64,000 bases of DNA, taken from positions 8,020,001-8,084,000 of the forward strand of contig CAMRHE010000028.1 of the NCBI GenBank assembly GCA_947044405.1. Direction: 5' to 3'. Origin of the DNA: Leptodactylus fallax (taxonomy: Eukaryota; Chordata; Amphibia; Anura; Leptodactylidae). The position numbers were made by a program, and so were the translations under genes. This document shows, piece after piece, positions 49,701 through 51,060 of the stretch. The notes beneath the pieces are model-generated. The model saw only the letters and a program-made list of their open reading frames with translations. It searched no databases and was not told the DNA's origin. Position 1 is the first letter of the stretch. Each line of letters opens with the position of its first letter.

Positions 49701-50958
49701 CAGCGCTGCTCCATCGAAGTCTATGAGACAATGTAACAGAGACAAAACCCACTGCTACAAATCATACAGCGAGTGAGCAGCATGTAAACATAACCAGGAG
49801 CCGCGCAGCCTGGGCACCGGTGATCTGTGGAGGTCCCGGATTTTGGCCCCTCACAGATTTAATGTTCATGGCCTATCCTAAGGATATCCATCAATATTCG
49901 ATAGCCCACAGTATATAAATATACTGGATATCCGCATCGCTATCACGAGCGGGTTTACTCACTGATTATCCTCCGACACAATGGGGTTAACCAGCGGTCG
50001 TTGCGCACTGCAGATTCTGCGGCTGAATCAGAAGCGGAATCCGTGACAAGATGGAGCAGACGCTTCTTTACTCTGCTTACTGAAAACAATGGCAGGCAGA
50101 TTCCAGACAGAAGTTGATGCTGATTTTGAGGCAGAATCTGCCTCAAAATCAGCTCCAAATTCCTCCATGTGAACGTAGCCTTAATGGCGAACCCAGTGGT
50201 GCACCAATCTACTCTATAGACATCATTCCAACCGTGCAGAACCTCTGATAATCTGGACTGGCAGCAATGACAGAGTAAATAAGGAGTCATTGGAGAATAT
50301 CTGATAACGCGCGGGGGGAGGGGGTTAGGTTATATATAAACGACAGCGGCGTTATTTTGGCTGAAGTCATGACTCAGCTGAACCACGCAATGGATGAGGT
50401 ATAATATATACAGTAATTCACATGACATGGCGGATAACGGCCACGTACGACAACTTGTGTACTTGACAACTTTCATGACGTCACGCACATTAACCCTTCC
50501 CACTCCATCCGAATTTCACATCAGGTGACACCCAGTACAAGCCTGACCTGACCTCTCCACTGGACATCTGGACTATAGTAACACATTGTATACTATACAC
50601 TATACAGGCAGATGTAGCAGAGCTGGATGTGTCAGGTCACCCATGGACTGTGCAGAATGAGAACTCTCAAGGAAGCAACTGACAGGTAAAATAGATACAA
50701 GTATCAAAAACAGGCAGGCCAAGTGACAAACTCAGCTCTACTACATATGTATCGAGCTGCACCACACAAAGAGCAAGAAACTTCCAGGAAACGATACAAG
50801 CTGGAAAGAGAAAGTGGAAGCGACAGAGAAGACAAGTTCCAAAGTGCCAGCCATGAGGATATTACATTACCTGAGTGCAGGGACGAGGCTGAGGCTGGCA
50901 CCGCCGACCACACTGTCAGTGCCAGGCACAACAGCTGCTGCACCCACCCGGCATCCAT
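3505..50958 (-). CDS. LY75: LY75 (CD205/DEC-205) orthologue, 34 coding exons, complete
   Basis: Endocytic type I membrane receptor; in mammals it is found on dendritic cells and thymic epithelium, takes up antigen and delivers it to late endosomes. The 34 exons listed separately join with matching phases and GT-AG borders to 1689 residues (human about 1720). Order: signal peptide about 1-25; ricin-type domain about 30-150; FN2 about 155-209; CTLDs 1-10 at about 210-340, 355-485, 494-620, 636-765, 785-905, 925-1063, 1075-1193, 1207-1350, 1360-1480 and 1496-1633; transmembrane helix about 1639-1663; tail to 1689. The ten CTLDs and the FSSSVRY tail motif point to LY75. No CTLD has EPN/QPD with WND, so canonical calcium-dependent sugar binding is unlikely (inference). 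CD302, downstream in mammals, and PLA2R1, upstream, were not found. Exon borders were assigned by eye. Confidence 0.94.
3669..4829 (-). other. LY75 intron 33
   Basis: AT-rich intron without recognised genes. Several poly-T/poly-A tracts are present, and a compound microsatellite lies at 4620-4760 close to the donor. Confidence 0.8.
4620..4760. repeat. Compound (AAAT)n(TA)n(CA)n microsatellite
   Basis: Runs of AAAT, then alternating TA and CA blocks with tgtatatatta interruptions. The TA/CA blocks are repeated twice with the same layout. Open frames here are only repeat translation. Confidence 0.9.
4830..4997 (-). CDS. LY75: LY75 exon 33: end of CTLD10
   Basis: Encodes VWLDGSPLKYTNWGSPQNAR, CVILLPQAGTWSKVPCAPG and RVVCKSPL. 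NWGSPQN sits where a sugar-binding CTLD would have the EPN loop. Consensus donor GTAAGT, about 50 bp from a TA/CA microsatellite in intron 33. Confidence 0.94.
4998..6212 (-). other. LY75 intron 32
   Basis: No gene, RNA or complete transposon recognised. A few short stretches of the gttcacac/aaaggggtttt type found in anuran MITEs occur, but without both ends. Confidence 0.6.
6213..6335 (-). CDS. LY75: LY75 exon 32: CTLD10, helix 2 and core
   Basis: Encodes ASLLTINDEEENTFVSKYLK then SRIWLGVNSTWT. Its acceptor lies about 30 bp from the end of the MITE-derived 49-bp minisatellite that fills intron 31. Donor GTAAGA, phase 1. Confidence 0.94.
6368..7318. mobile_element. TTAA-flanked MITE with a 49-bp minisatellite grown from one end
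   Basis: TTAA flanks both sides (6364-6367, 7319-7322), as with piggyBac-type elements. The left arm (about 6368-6470) and the region 6550-6660 are inverted copies around a short loop. The right terminal part is then repeated in tandem about 14 times. No transposase remains. It fills nearly all of LY75 intron 31. Confidence 0.8.
6622..7316. repeat. 49-bp minisatellite, about 14 copies (intron 31)
   Basis: The unit is 49 bp, containing CTATCTATCTGCAGGGCTGG and GATATGCTGGTTCTGGTGAC. Copies differ by single bases (gcggggc, gctgagg, ggttggg). The period was checked from positions 6782 and 6831. The same unit forms the array at 16087-16720. Confidence 0.95.
7401..7559 (-). CDS. LY75: LY75 exon 31: CTLD10, first part
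   Basis: Encodes CPKTPGTGSWVRHKDFCYGF and YNNVEANKMCQTV: the entry strand and helix 1 of the last CTLD, which is of the long form. Phase 1 at both ends; donor GTACGT. Confidence 0.94.
7560..8324 (-). other. LY75 intron 30 with MITE fragment
   Basis: From about 7866 to 8160 there is an element starting agagatgagcaaactgaggc that carries the shared module (attatatcctggggtctgaa, gaccccagag). The rest shows nothing recognisable. Confidence 0.6.
8325..8496 (-). CDS. LY75: LY75 exon 30: end of CTLD9
   Basis: Encodes ETNMEWSDGTDIGYATNYFK, GNCTFLDTKGVWNIQNCSQP and GAICYKNYS. The motif C..LD..G.W....C....GAIC is complete. Donor GTAAGT, phase 1. Confidence 0.95.
8611..8872. mobile_element. MITE with CAATATTTGGTGTGACCTTTG inverted ends
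   Basis: The left end CAATATTTGGTGTGACCTTT and the right end AAAGGTCACACCAAATATTG are exact inverted copies. The interior contains the phrase tcatcccagacagactggat and is non-coding; the open frame over it is not a gene. It lies in LY75 intron 29. Confidence 0.8.
9064..9287 (-). CDS. LY75: LY75 exon 29: CTLD9, first two thirds
   Basis: Encodes TYFVLKNQLSWIDAVKECKK, GGHLASVHSEHQQLFLEYIV and PLWIGLWNND. All core motifs are intact: helix cysteine, HLAS(V/I)HS and WIGL. Consensus donor GTAAGT, phase 0. Confidence 0.95.
9288..10200 (-). other. LY75 intron 28
   Basis: Nothing identified with confidence. Open frames at 9860-10255 lack similarity to known proteins and overlap exon 28 in the antisense direction. 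Confidence 0.5.
10201..10395 (-). CDS. LY75: LY75 exon 28: end of CTLD8
   Basis: Encodes SGFRWHDETYVRYSNWREGR, PNVTDNNFYAAMRTDGFWDI and SIVACKIEK. The site normally holding the EPN triplet reads RPN, and FWDI replaces WND, so calcium-dependent sugar binding is not expected. Donor GTAACT. Confidence 0.94.
11049..11388. mobile_element. MITE in LY75 intron 27
   Basis: Imperfect inverted ends: AGGCCCAGGCCCCCATGT on the left and ACATGGGGTCTTAGCCT on the right. The interior has frequent AAACGC/GCGTTT-type words and no coding capacity. Intron 27 also holds, at about 10755-10960, one end of a family with the words ttgatgacctatccttagga. Confidence 0.6.
11601..11723 (-). CDS. LY75: LY75 exon 27: CTLD8, helix 2 and core
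   Basis: Encodes DAYVLSIRDEDENSFVFNYL then ARWVWLGLVYDSS. The SI.DE.E..F pattern of the longer CTLDs and the WLGL core are visible. Donor GTAAGT, phase 1. Confidence 0.94.
11833..11988 (-). CDS. LY75: LY75 exon 26: CTLD8, first part
   Basis: Encodes a linker, then CPHRIQDTVWIPYRNSCYAF and helix 1 (WLTGGSKYICHAL). W.P..N.CY is the standard CTLD entry. Donor GTATGT, phase 1. Confidence 0.93.
11989..12673 (-). other. LY75 intron 25
   Basis: Contains a fragment at about 12408-12500 starting TTAAAGGAGTTGTCC, one end of a TTAA-type MITE. No gene. Confidence 0.6.
12674..12836 (-). CDS. LY75: LY75 exon 25: end of CTLD7
   Basis: Encodes DGIHYRWQDGSPVSLNRWSE, EEDCTYIALDGTWKTESCDI and GAVCYVPP. The EEDC...DG.W...SC...L.GAVC pattern is typical of this family member. 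Intron 24 before it is 87 bp. Donor GTAAGT, phase 1. Confidence 0.95.
12924..13144 (-). CDS. LY75: LY75 exon 24: CTLD7, first two thirds
   Basis: Encodes a linker with GQIVISEEYEDRKYKFIKK, MTWYEALSECKIYNMTLVSI and QPMWIGLSSRD. CTLD7 lacks the N-terminal extra cysteine pair, which fits the family, where this domain is of the short form. Consensus donor GTAAGT, phase 0. Confidence 0.95.
13145..14577 (-). other. LY75 intron 23 with nested MITEs
   Basis: An older element carrying the shared module (gtctcttcagaccccatagt at about 13690; cacctctcctgggaaccctt at about 14170) is split by a younger palindromic element at 13759-14154. Nothing coding. Confidence 0.65.
13759..14154. mobile_element. Palindromic MITE inserted into another element
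   Basis: Ends ctaagggtaagttcaca and the inverse gtgtgaacatatcctta. In the interior, two arms around 13895-13955 and 13985-14040 are inverted copies (attttcatgtggatttcgtc / gacgaaatccacatgaaaat), able to form a long hairpin. Confidence 0.75.
14578..14707 (-). CDS. LY75: LY75 exon 23: end of CTLD6
   Basis: Encodes QQCVFFLNDPKSSFVGKWDF then TVCSDQQYVSICQKD. W.F..C replaces the WND..C of sugar-binding CTLDs. The intron before it is only 83 bp. Phase 0 in, phase 1 out; donor GTATGA. Confidence 0.94.
14791..14951 (-). CDS. LY75: LY75 exon 22: CTLD6, WIGL core
   Basis: Encodes DFVTYLTSGLEQKFWIGLRL, NYWTDGSEITYTNFHP and a basic loop. The FWIGL and WTDGS motifs are intact. Phase 1 in, phase 0 out; donor GTAAGG. 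Confidence 0.94.
14952..15733 (-). other. LY75 intron 21 with palindromic MITE
   Basis: A (TA)n run at 15248-15270 and a palindromic element at about 15270-15495 whose ends read cagacctatgtgtctccgtg and the inverse gagacacattggtctg. No gene. Confidence 0.7.
15270..15495. mobile_element. Palindromic MITE, intron 21
   Basis: Left arm TGTGTCTCCGTGGTAACAGA and right arm TCTGTTACCATGGAGACACA are inverted copies. A relative with the same ccatggtaacagac word occurs near 295. Confidence 0.75.
15734..15839 (-). CDS. LY75: LY75 exon 21: CTLD6, helices
   Basis: Encodes CYMRVPQKNLTYAAASEYCV then SFGATLPSISNQFEQ. Conserved cysteines and the ATL.SI pattern of helix 2 are present. Phase 0 in, phase 1 out; donor GTAATG. 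Confidence 0.93.
16020..16727. mobile_element. Second TTAA-type MITE with 49-bp minisatellite (intron 20)
   Basis: The left side has GTCACCAGAACTCAATG and the right side CTCTGGTGACAGACTCCC followed by TTAA at 16728-16731. Between them the 49-bp unit is repeated about 13 times. The left border is not sharp and a TTAA there was not seen. Confidence 0.7.
16087..16720. repeat. 49-bp minisatellite, about 13 copies (intron 20)
   Basis: Same unit as at 6622-7316. The last copies near 16560-16700 are more diverged and include deletions, consistent with decay at the array edge. Confidence 0.94.
16759..16901 (-). CDS. LY75: LY75 exon 20: end of CTLD5 and start of CTLD6
   Basis: Encodes DQFKPINCYEKFPFICRSQ (end of CTLD5), a linker, and SGSCPKEMTLFGNK opening CTLD6. 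The donor GTACAT sits about 25 bp from the end of a MITE-derived 49-bp minisatellite that occupies most of intron 20. Confidence 0.94.
17135..17208 (-). CDS. LY75: LY75 exon 19: CTLD5, loop
   Basis: Encodes FLLYRMYGSGARECQAVSAL then SHFP, including the first cysteine of the second disulfide. The W(S/T)DG motif that usually precedes this loop is absent. Acceptor TTTTAG, donor GTAATT; phase 2 in, phase 1 out. Confidence 0.82.
17209..17685 (-). other. LY75 intron 18
   Basis: Holds an (ATA)n microsatellite at about 17527-17555 and an A-rich tract at about 17628-17655 followed by (TG)n. No gene. Confidence 0.8.
17686..17747 (-). CDS. LY75: LY75 exon 18: CTLD5, WWI core (short)
   Basis: Encodes HFRALLQNWWIKPSEFRGHH. 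The WWIGL core is reduced to WWI followed by KPSEF, so the Gly-Leu is lost. Borders CTCAG / GTAAGT are good and the 62-bp length fits phases 0 to 2. Confidence 0.82.
17748..19060 (-). other. LY75 intron 17
   Basis: A poly-G run at 17941-17954 and a large AT-rich element at about 18365-18955, described separately. Otherwise nothing recognised. Confidence 0.75.
18365..18955. mobile_element. AT-rich MITE with multiply inverted internal copies
   Basis: The ends resemble the CTGTGGAGTC family (gcctgtggagtcagagttgt; cacagcac at the right). Inside, a block with atttactatcataggaatca and taatattaataatt occurs at least four times in alternating orientation between 18470 and 18890. It is non-coding. 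Confidence 0.65.
19061..19251 (-). CDS. LY75: LY75 exon 17: CTLD5, first part
   Basis: Encodes DWRKRMGEPVIIEGSEYWFI, NYKEAALYCSSNGTELATID and SALKLVQEKLKQQLPDD: the first strands and both helices of CTLD5. Phase 1 in, phase 0 out; donor GTAAGA. Confidence 0.93.
19358..19393 (-). CDS. LY75: LY75 exon 16: 36-bp micro-exon, linker before CTLD5
   Basis: Encodes only 12 residues (TTLKTPNWYQP region), phase 1 at both ends, with acceptor TTCTAG and donor GTAACA. It can be skipped without changing the frame. It is supported by clean borders and by phase agreement with exons 15 and 17; sequence similarity alone would be weak for so short a piece. Confidence 0.78.
19394..20399 (-). other. LY75 intron 15 with palindrome
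   Basis: An inverted repeat at about 19712-19952 has the arms ggtgccacatgatgta...ctatagccacac and gtggctatagccacctcttgtggcacc. No gene. Confidence 0.65.
20400..20523 (-). CDS. LY75: LY75 exon 15: CTLD4, last part
   Basis: Encodes INLTKRMYWMGIIDLAYPET then FHCEAQLGWVCQVPK. The closing pair of cysteines is present, but the partner cysteine normally just before the (V/I)(L/I)DLA segment reads Met-Gly, and the loop after WSDG is about a dozen residues shorter than in related receptors. The splice sites are good (ATACAG acceptor, GTAAGT donor), so this looks real rather than a mis-called border; a missed small exon in intron 14 cannot be excluded. Confidence 0.85.
20524..21981 (-). other. LY75 intron 14
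   Basis: No gene or complete transposon recognised. Poly-A tracts occur at 20530-20551 and 21779-21796. A missing small CTLD4 exon was looked for here without success. Confidence 0.5.
21982..22063 (-). CDS. LY75: LY75 exon 14: CTLD4, WIWLGLN core
   Basis: Encodes 27 complete codons with NKRWIWLGLNKRNLGNWEWS and DGRP, the CTLD core. Phase 2 in, phase 0 out; consensus donor GTAAGT. Confidence 0.93.
22064..22608 (-). other. LY75 intron 13 with MITE
   Basis: About 22185-22410 has ends related to gctgttcctccgttattcc and the inverse aataacagaggaacaac. A second member lies at about 45375-45595 in intron 1. Confidence 0.6.
22609..22751 (-). CDS. LY75: LY75 exon 13: CTLD4, helices
   Basis: Encodes VFHKERLLRQRTWEEAEGIC and EEFGGHLASFTHMQDMNKLY, the two helices of CTLD4. 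The VF..ERL..R.TW wording is typical for CTLD4 of this family. Phase 0 in, phase 2 out; donor GTACGT. Confidence 0.94.
23110..23306 (-). CDS. LY75: LY75 exon 12: end of CTLD3, linker, start of CTLD4
   Basis: Encodes ALAGGCVAMATGASLGKWEV, KDCKTFNALSICKNK, a proline- and glutamate-rich linker (EEEEPPKPPP) and TCPEGWERGDDLYCYK, the start of CTLD4. The GCVAMATG...WEVKDC pattern is shared across the mannose receptor family at CTLD3. Consensus donor GTAAGT, phase 0. Confidence 0.95.
23307..23817 (-). other. LY75 intron 11
   Basis: Probable MITE remnant near 23740-23800 (words ctgcattccagcaacgtggt, gccttagcctaag). No gene. Confidence 0.5.
23818..23984 (-). CDS. LY75: LY75 exon 11: CTLD3, central part
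   Basis: Encodes RFEQEFLNSIIRKQNNIEGK, KYFWTSLRD and TYSNWNTHQP. The family's (F/Y)WTGLRD-like motif reads FWTSLRD. Phase 2 in and phase 1 out; donor GTAACG. Confidence 0.93.
24079..24167 (-). CDS. LY75: LY75 exon 10: CTLD3, first part
   Basis: Encodes NWKRHGEYCYLINSTEVTFA then SRCNLTIAN. It carries the CY(L) strand and helix cysteine of the CTLD fold. Phase 0 in and phase 2 out; donor GTAATG. Confidence 0.92.
24168..25700 (-). other. LY75 intron 9
   Basis: Scattered MITE-like words (ttaaaggggttttacgaatt near 24890) without both ends. No gene. Confidence 0.5.
25701..25811 (-). CDS. LY75: LY75 exon 9: end of CTLD2 and start of CTLD3
   Basis: Encodes 37 residues: TGRWHVKNCSETFKSICRKP closes CTLD2, and SGCLQDK opens CTLD3. 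An exon shared by two neighbouring CTLDs is a family feature. Phase 0 at both ends; donor GTAACT. Confidence 0.93.
26053..26207 (-). CDS. LY75: LY75 exon 8: CTLD2, central part
   Basis: Encodes NIWSGFRSESVPPLFQWSDG and the long loop up to NCVSFSG. The usual WIGL is IWSGF here. The loop has EPLPPFN rather than a functional EPN with downstream WND. Ends in phase 0 with donor GTAGGT. Confidence 0.92.
26820..27175. mobile_element. Tc1/mariner-type MITE, copy 1 (intron 7)
   Basis: Ends CAGGTGCATCTCAATAAATT and the exact inverse, flanked by TA on both sides (26818-26819, 27176-27177). 356 bp and non-coding. It is almost identical to the copy at 58828-59201. Confidence 0.88.
27185..28022 (+). mobile_element. 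Penelope-like retroelement fragment (GIY-YIG end), frameshifted
   Basis: The coding remnant at about 27420-27833 reads NVVYLIMRVQCPTTGLYVGE then TGQRL, the GIY-YIG endonuclease motif at the C-terminus of Penelope-type elements, followed by MNSHRFTINNSRTDLPVAAH and FSREDHSIEDLRVV. The two parts are in different frames with a stop at the junction near 27605, so the copy is dead. The flanks carry an inverted pair (acaagacatggattttcaaa near 27380; ttttaaagatccatgtcttg near 27995), as in Penelope terminal repeats. The reverse transcriptase part is missing. Confidence 0.85.
28044..28229 (-). CDS. LY75: LY75 exon 7: CTLD2, first part
   Basis: Encodes DYWHYSETECTANWTAYNGY followed by CYM, then WEEAELSCKNGNGSLISLHS: the entry, helix 1 and helix 2 of CTLD2. 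Donor GTGTGT in phase 1 is less typical; the reading across to exon 8 (KFHG then ENENIWSG) supports it. A Penelope-type fragment ends about 20 bp beyond the donor. Confidence 0.9.
28346..28572. mobile_element. MITE filling intron 6 up to the exon 6 donor
   Basis: The left end TTAGGATACGTTCAGAGC and the right end (inverse) TAAGGCTGCGTTCACACTTG form imperfect inverted repeats of the anuran 'gttcacac' type. The right terminus coincides with the GTAAGG donor of exon 6. Confidence 0.65.
28574..28714 (-). CDS. LY75: LY75 exon 6: CTLD1, last part and linker
   Basis: Encodes the closing cysteine pairs of CTLD1 (DGSCGKLNV, YPCDAALPYACKKR) and an acidic linker. The donor GTAAGG at 28572-28573 overlaps the terminal inverted repeat of a short transposon that fills most of intron 6; see the findings. 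Confidence 0.93.
28715..29718 (-). other. LY75 intron 5
   Basis: No gene or clear transposon recognised. Confidence 0.5.
29719..29829 (-). CDS. LY75: LY75 exon 5: CTLD1, central WIGL part
   Basis: Encodes 37 residues with AIWIGLNRLESSGGWQWSD and PLSFINWDE. The WIGL and W.WSD core motifs are intact, while the calcium-site EPN/QPD sequence that would follow is missing, as in other LY75 proteins. Donor GTACGT, phase 1. Confidence 0.94.
29830..32536 (-). other. LY75 intron 4
   Basis: Contains a repeat at about 31940-32200 (aaacatggctgcttttttcc, cagcgccacgcttgcc), a family also seen near 15890, 37120, 43690 and 45000. No gene was recognised; the short open frames are unsupported. Confidence 0.55.
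32537..32701 (-). CDS. LY75: LY75 exon 4: CTLD1, first part
   Basis: Encodes the start of CTLD1 with CNGSWIQNSSLQQCYQFN and WKEAYMSCQSQAADLLSI, the usual first strand, helix 1 and the conserved cysteine before helix 2. This segment is one of the closest to mammalian LY75. Donor is a consensus GTGAGT and phase 1 is kept at both ends. Confidence 0.94.
32702..33954 (-). other. LY75 intron 3
   Basis: MITE-like sequence around 33395-33680 (gtacatgtacaggattcacc and related words). No gene. Confidence 0.5.
33955..34125 (-). CDS. LY75: LY75 exon 3: fibronectin type II domain
   Basis: Encodes 57 residues with the FN2 pattern: DGNSSGKPCEFPFLYKGKWH, then DC, WCATS and a final GNC. The four cysteines of the fold are present. 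The tryptophan that normally precedes the last Gly-x-Cys (KWGxC) is absent, the segment reading VLIGNC. Family FN2 domains bind collagen in MRC1/MRC2; in LY75 the ligand is not established. The donor is the weaker GTTAGA. Confidence 0.94.
35209..35649. mobile_element. TTAA-flanked palindromic MITE
   Basis: Starts AAGGGGTTGTCCCG and ends GGACAACCCCTT, with TTAA at 35205-35208 and 35650-35653. The arms continue inside (gatctctgctcgctgtcatt / aatgacagcaagcagagatc), giving a long hairpin. No transposase. Confidence 0.82.
36010..36251. mobile_element. CAGGG...AGTCGG-type MITE
   Basis: Left end CAGGGATGGGGAGTCGG and right end CGACTCTGCAGCCCTG are inverted relatives. Same family as 3057-3371. Confidence 0.72.
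37634..39983. repeat. 99-bp minisatellite, about 24 copies
   Basis: The unit contains GTCTGGATACAAGATGAGAT and ATGGAGGTATACAGGCTCTG. The period of 99 was checked at 37735 and 37834. Because 99 is a multiple of 3, frames stay open for 403 codons on the plus and 764 on the minus strand; these are not genes. Rare variants recur 792 bp (8 units) apart: cgagac at 38541/39333, actaga near 38733/39525 and tataag at 38831/39623. Confidence 0.96.
39984..40209 (+). mobile_element. tRNA-derived SINE inserted in the last 99-bp unit
   Basis: The tRNA-like head has an A-box region GGCTCAGTGGTTAGCACTG (about 39992-40010) and B-box GGTTCGAATCC (40036-40046), followed by a body (aacatctgcaaggagtttgt, attgtgagccctatatggga) and an AT-rich tail (gctatataagtaagcataat). 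The body is shorter than usual at gtatgtgggtttcatcccac. Right after it, atgttacagcaggtcctg continues the 99-bp unit. Confidence 0.88.
40210..42198 (-). other. LY75 intron 2, middle part
   Basis: No gene. A short TTAA-type hairpin fragment (ttaaaggggttctgggtttg ... gagaacccctttaa) lies at about 41500-41575. Confidence 0.6.
42199..43232. repeat. C-rich/CA array, about 1 kb
   Basis: Irregular repeats of CACACACACCGCCCCCGCCC and CCCCCCCC, with almost no T on the plus strand. The sense (minus) strand of LY75 therefore reads G-runs alternating with GTGTGT. Long Pro/Thr/His or Gly/Val/Cys frames on the two strands are translation of the repeat, not genes. Confidence 0.95.
43233..44284 (-). other. 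LY75 intron 2, distal part
   Basis: Contains a fragment of the 'aaaatagcgccacac' family at about 43690-43860 and a TTAA-type MITE at 43946-44228. Confidence 0.6.
43946..44228. mobile_element. TTAA-flanked MITE next to exon 2
   Basis: TTAA lies at 43942-43945 and 44229-44232. Ends AGGCGCTTTCCAGGAT and the inverse ATCCTAGAAAACCCCT. It ends about 52 bp from the exon 2 donor. Confidence 0.72.
44285..44653 (-). CDS. LY75: LY75 exon 2: ricin-type cysteine-rich domain
   Basis: Encodes about 123 residues of the N-terminal beta-trefoil domain. Visible family marks are GHTFEIFHDQSSKCL at the start, VWIWGSGHRLFNLKTQKCLG in the middle, LWWRCEG and a closing CELPYHG. In mammalian LY75 the corresponding domain is not the sulphated-sugar-binding form known from MRC1; whether it binds a ligand here is unknown. 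Acceptor CTACAG and donor GTATGT; phase 1 at both ends. Confidence 0.93.
44654..46357 (-). other. LY75 intron 1, proximal part
   Basis: Fragments of MITE families at about 44990-45150 and 45375-45595 (ttgttcctctattattcctc ... gaggaacaacacattgtaga). No gene. Confidence 0.55.
46358..47199. mobile_element. AGTC-type MITE split by a nested palindromic element
   Basis: Left part gagggcggtggagtcgctac and right part ttggagttcctccccaatat ... tagccctgg belong to the family of 36010-36251. The middle is occupied by the TTAA element 46507-47140. Confidence 0.7.
46507..47140. mobile_element. Nested 634-bp foldback MITE with TTAA target sites
   Basis: TTAA at 46503-46506 and 47141-47144. About 280-bp arms (46530-46840 and 46855-47130) are imperfect inverted copies: ggcacgttggaatggccttt / aaaggccattccaacgtgcc, ataatttgtttcttcatgta / acgaagaaacaaattat. 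The outer left end has about 18 extra bases not matched on the right. The open frames here are mirror images of each other. Confidence 0.82.
47384..48740. mobile_element. hAT-type element, 1357 bp, with 8-bp target duplication
   Basis: Starts CAGGGGTGTCAAATTCATTT and ends TTTGACACCTGTG, and is flanked by gtctatgg at 47376-47383 and 48741-48748. No transposase. The interior holds a 31-bp tandem array (47651-47993), the shared module (48005-48090) and a GC-rich part. Confidence 0.88.
47651..47993. repeat. 31-bp tandem repeat inside the hAT element, about 11 copies
   Basis: The unit contains CACGGTATTATGCTCCATAG and TGCCCCTG. The first five or so copies are nearly identical, the later ones diverge (agtggcccc, gcattgg, gccccatag). 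Confidence 0.93.
48749..50870 (-). other. LY75 intron 1, distal part
   Basis: A TTAA-type palindromic MITE begins at 49519 (ttaaaggggttattcagatg, taggacaggccatcagtatt) and its inverse arm runs to about 49905. Nothing coding was recognised. Confidence 0.55.
49519..49905. mobile_element. Palindromic MITE (taggacaggccatca family)
   Basis: Left words taggacaggccatcagtatt and gatctgtgagggtctgacag return inverted as cccctcacagattta and catggcctatcctaaggata. The left side has TTAA (49515-49518); the right end is not sharp. Confidence 0.65.
50871..50958 (-). CDS. LY75: LY75 exon 1: start codon and signal peptide
   Basis: Encodes 29 residues beginning MDAGWVQQLLCLALTVWSA, a typical signal peptide with a hydrophobic core and small residues before the likely cleavage site. 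The start codon has A at -3 and G at +4, a good Kozak context. Donor GTAATG follows at 50869-50870 and leaves phase 1, matching exon 2. It lies at the edge of a short GC-rich stretch. The mature N-terminus is not conserved enough to confirm the exon by homology alone; the phase match and signal peptide carry the call. Confidence 0.85.
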
Positions 50959-51060
50959 AATAAACGCACCCGACCGTACCGCTCACAACAACACAGCCTC
51001 CGCCCCGCGCCCCGGACAGAACTGCTCGTCCCCGCCCGCTCCACTTCCACAGCCCTGACA
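50959..51060 (-). promoter_or_regulatory. LY75: GC-rich 5' flank / probable core promoter of LY75
   Basis: The roughly 100 bp before the start codon are much richer in G+C and CpG than the AT-rich surroundings. A GC-box-like CCCCGCCC lies at 51030-51037 and an ETS/PU.1-type GGAAGTG (minus strand) at 51042-51048. No clear TATA box was seen. ETS-family control would suit a myeloid gene, but that is inference; the transcription start is not visible from sequence. Confidence 0.5.

Noticed and set aside
3505..50958. Assignment to MRC1, MRC2 or PLA2R1
   Set aside because: Those receptors have eight CTLDs; ten are present here, and the tail and the FN2/CTLD1 wording fit LY75.
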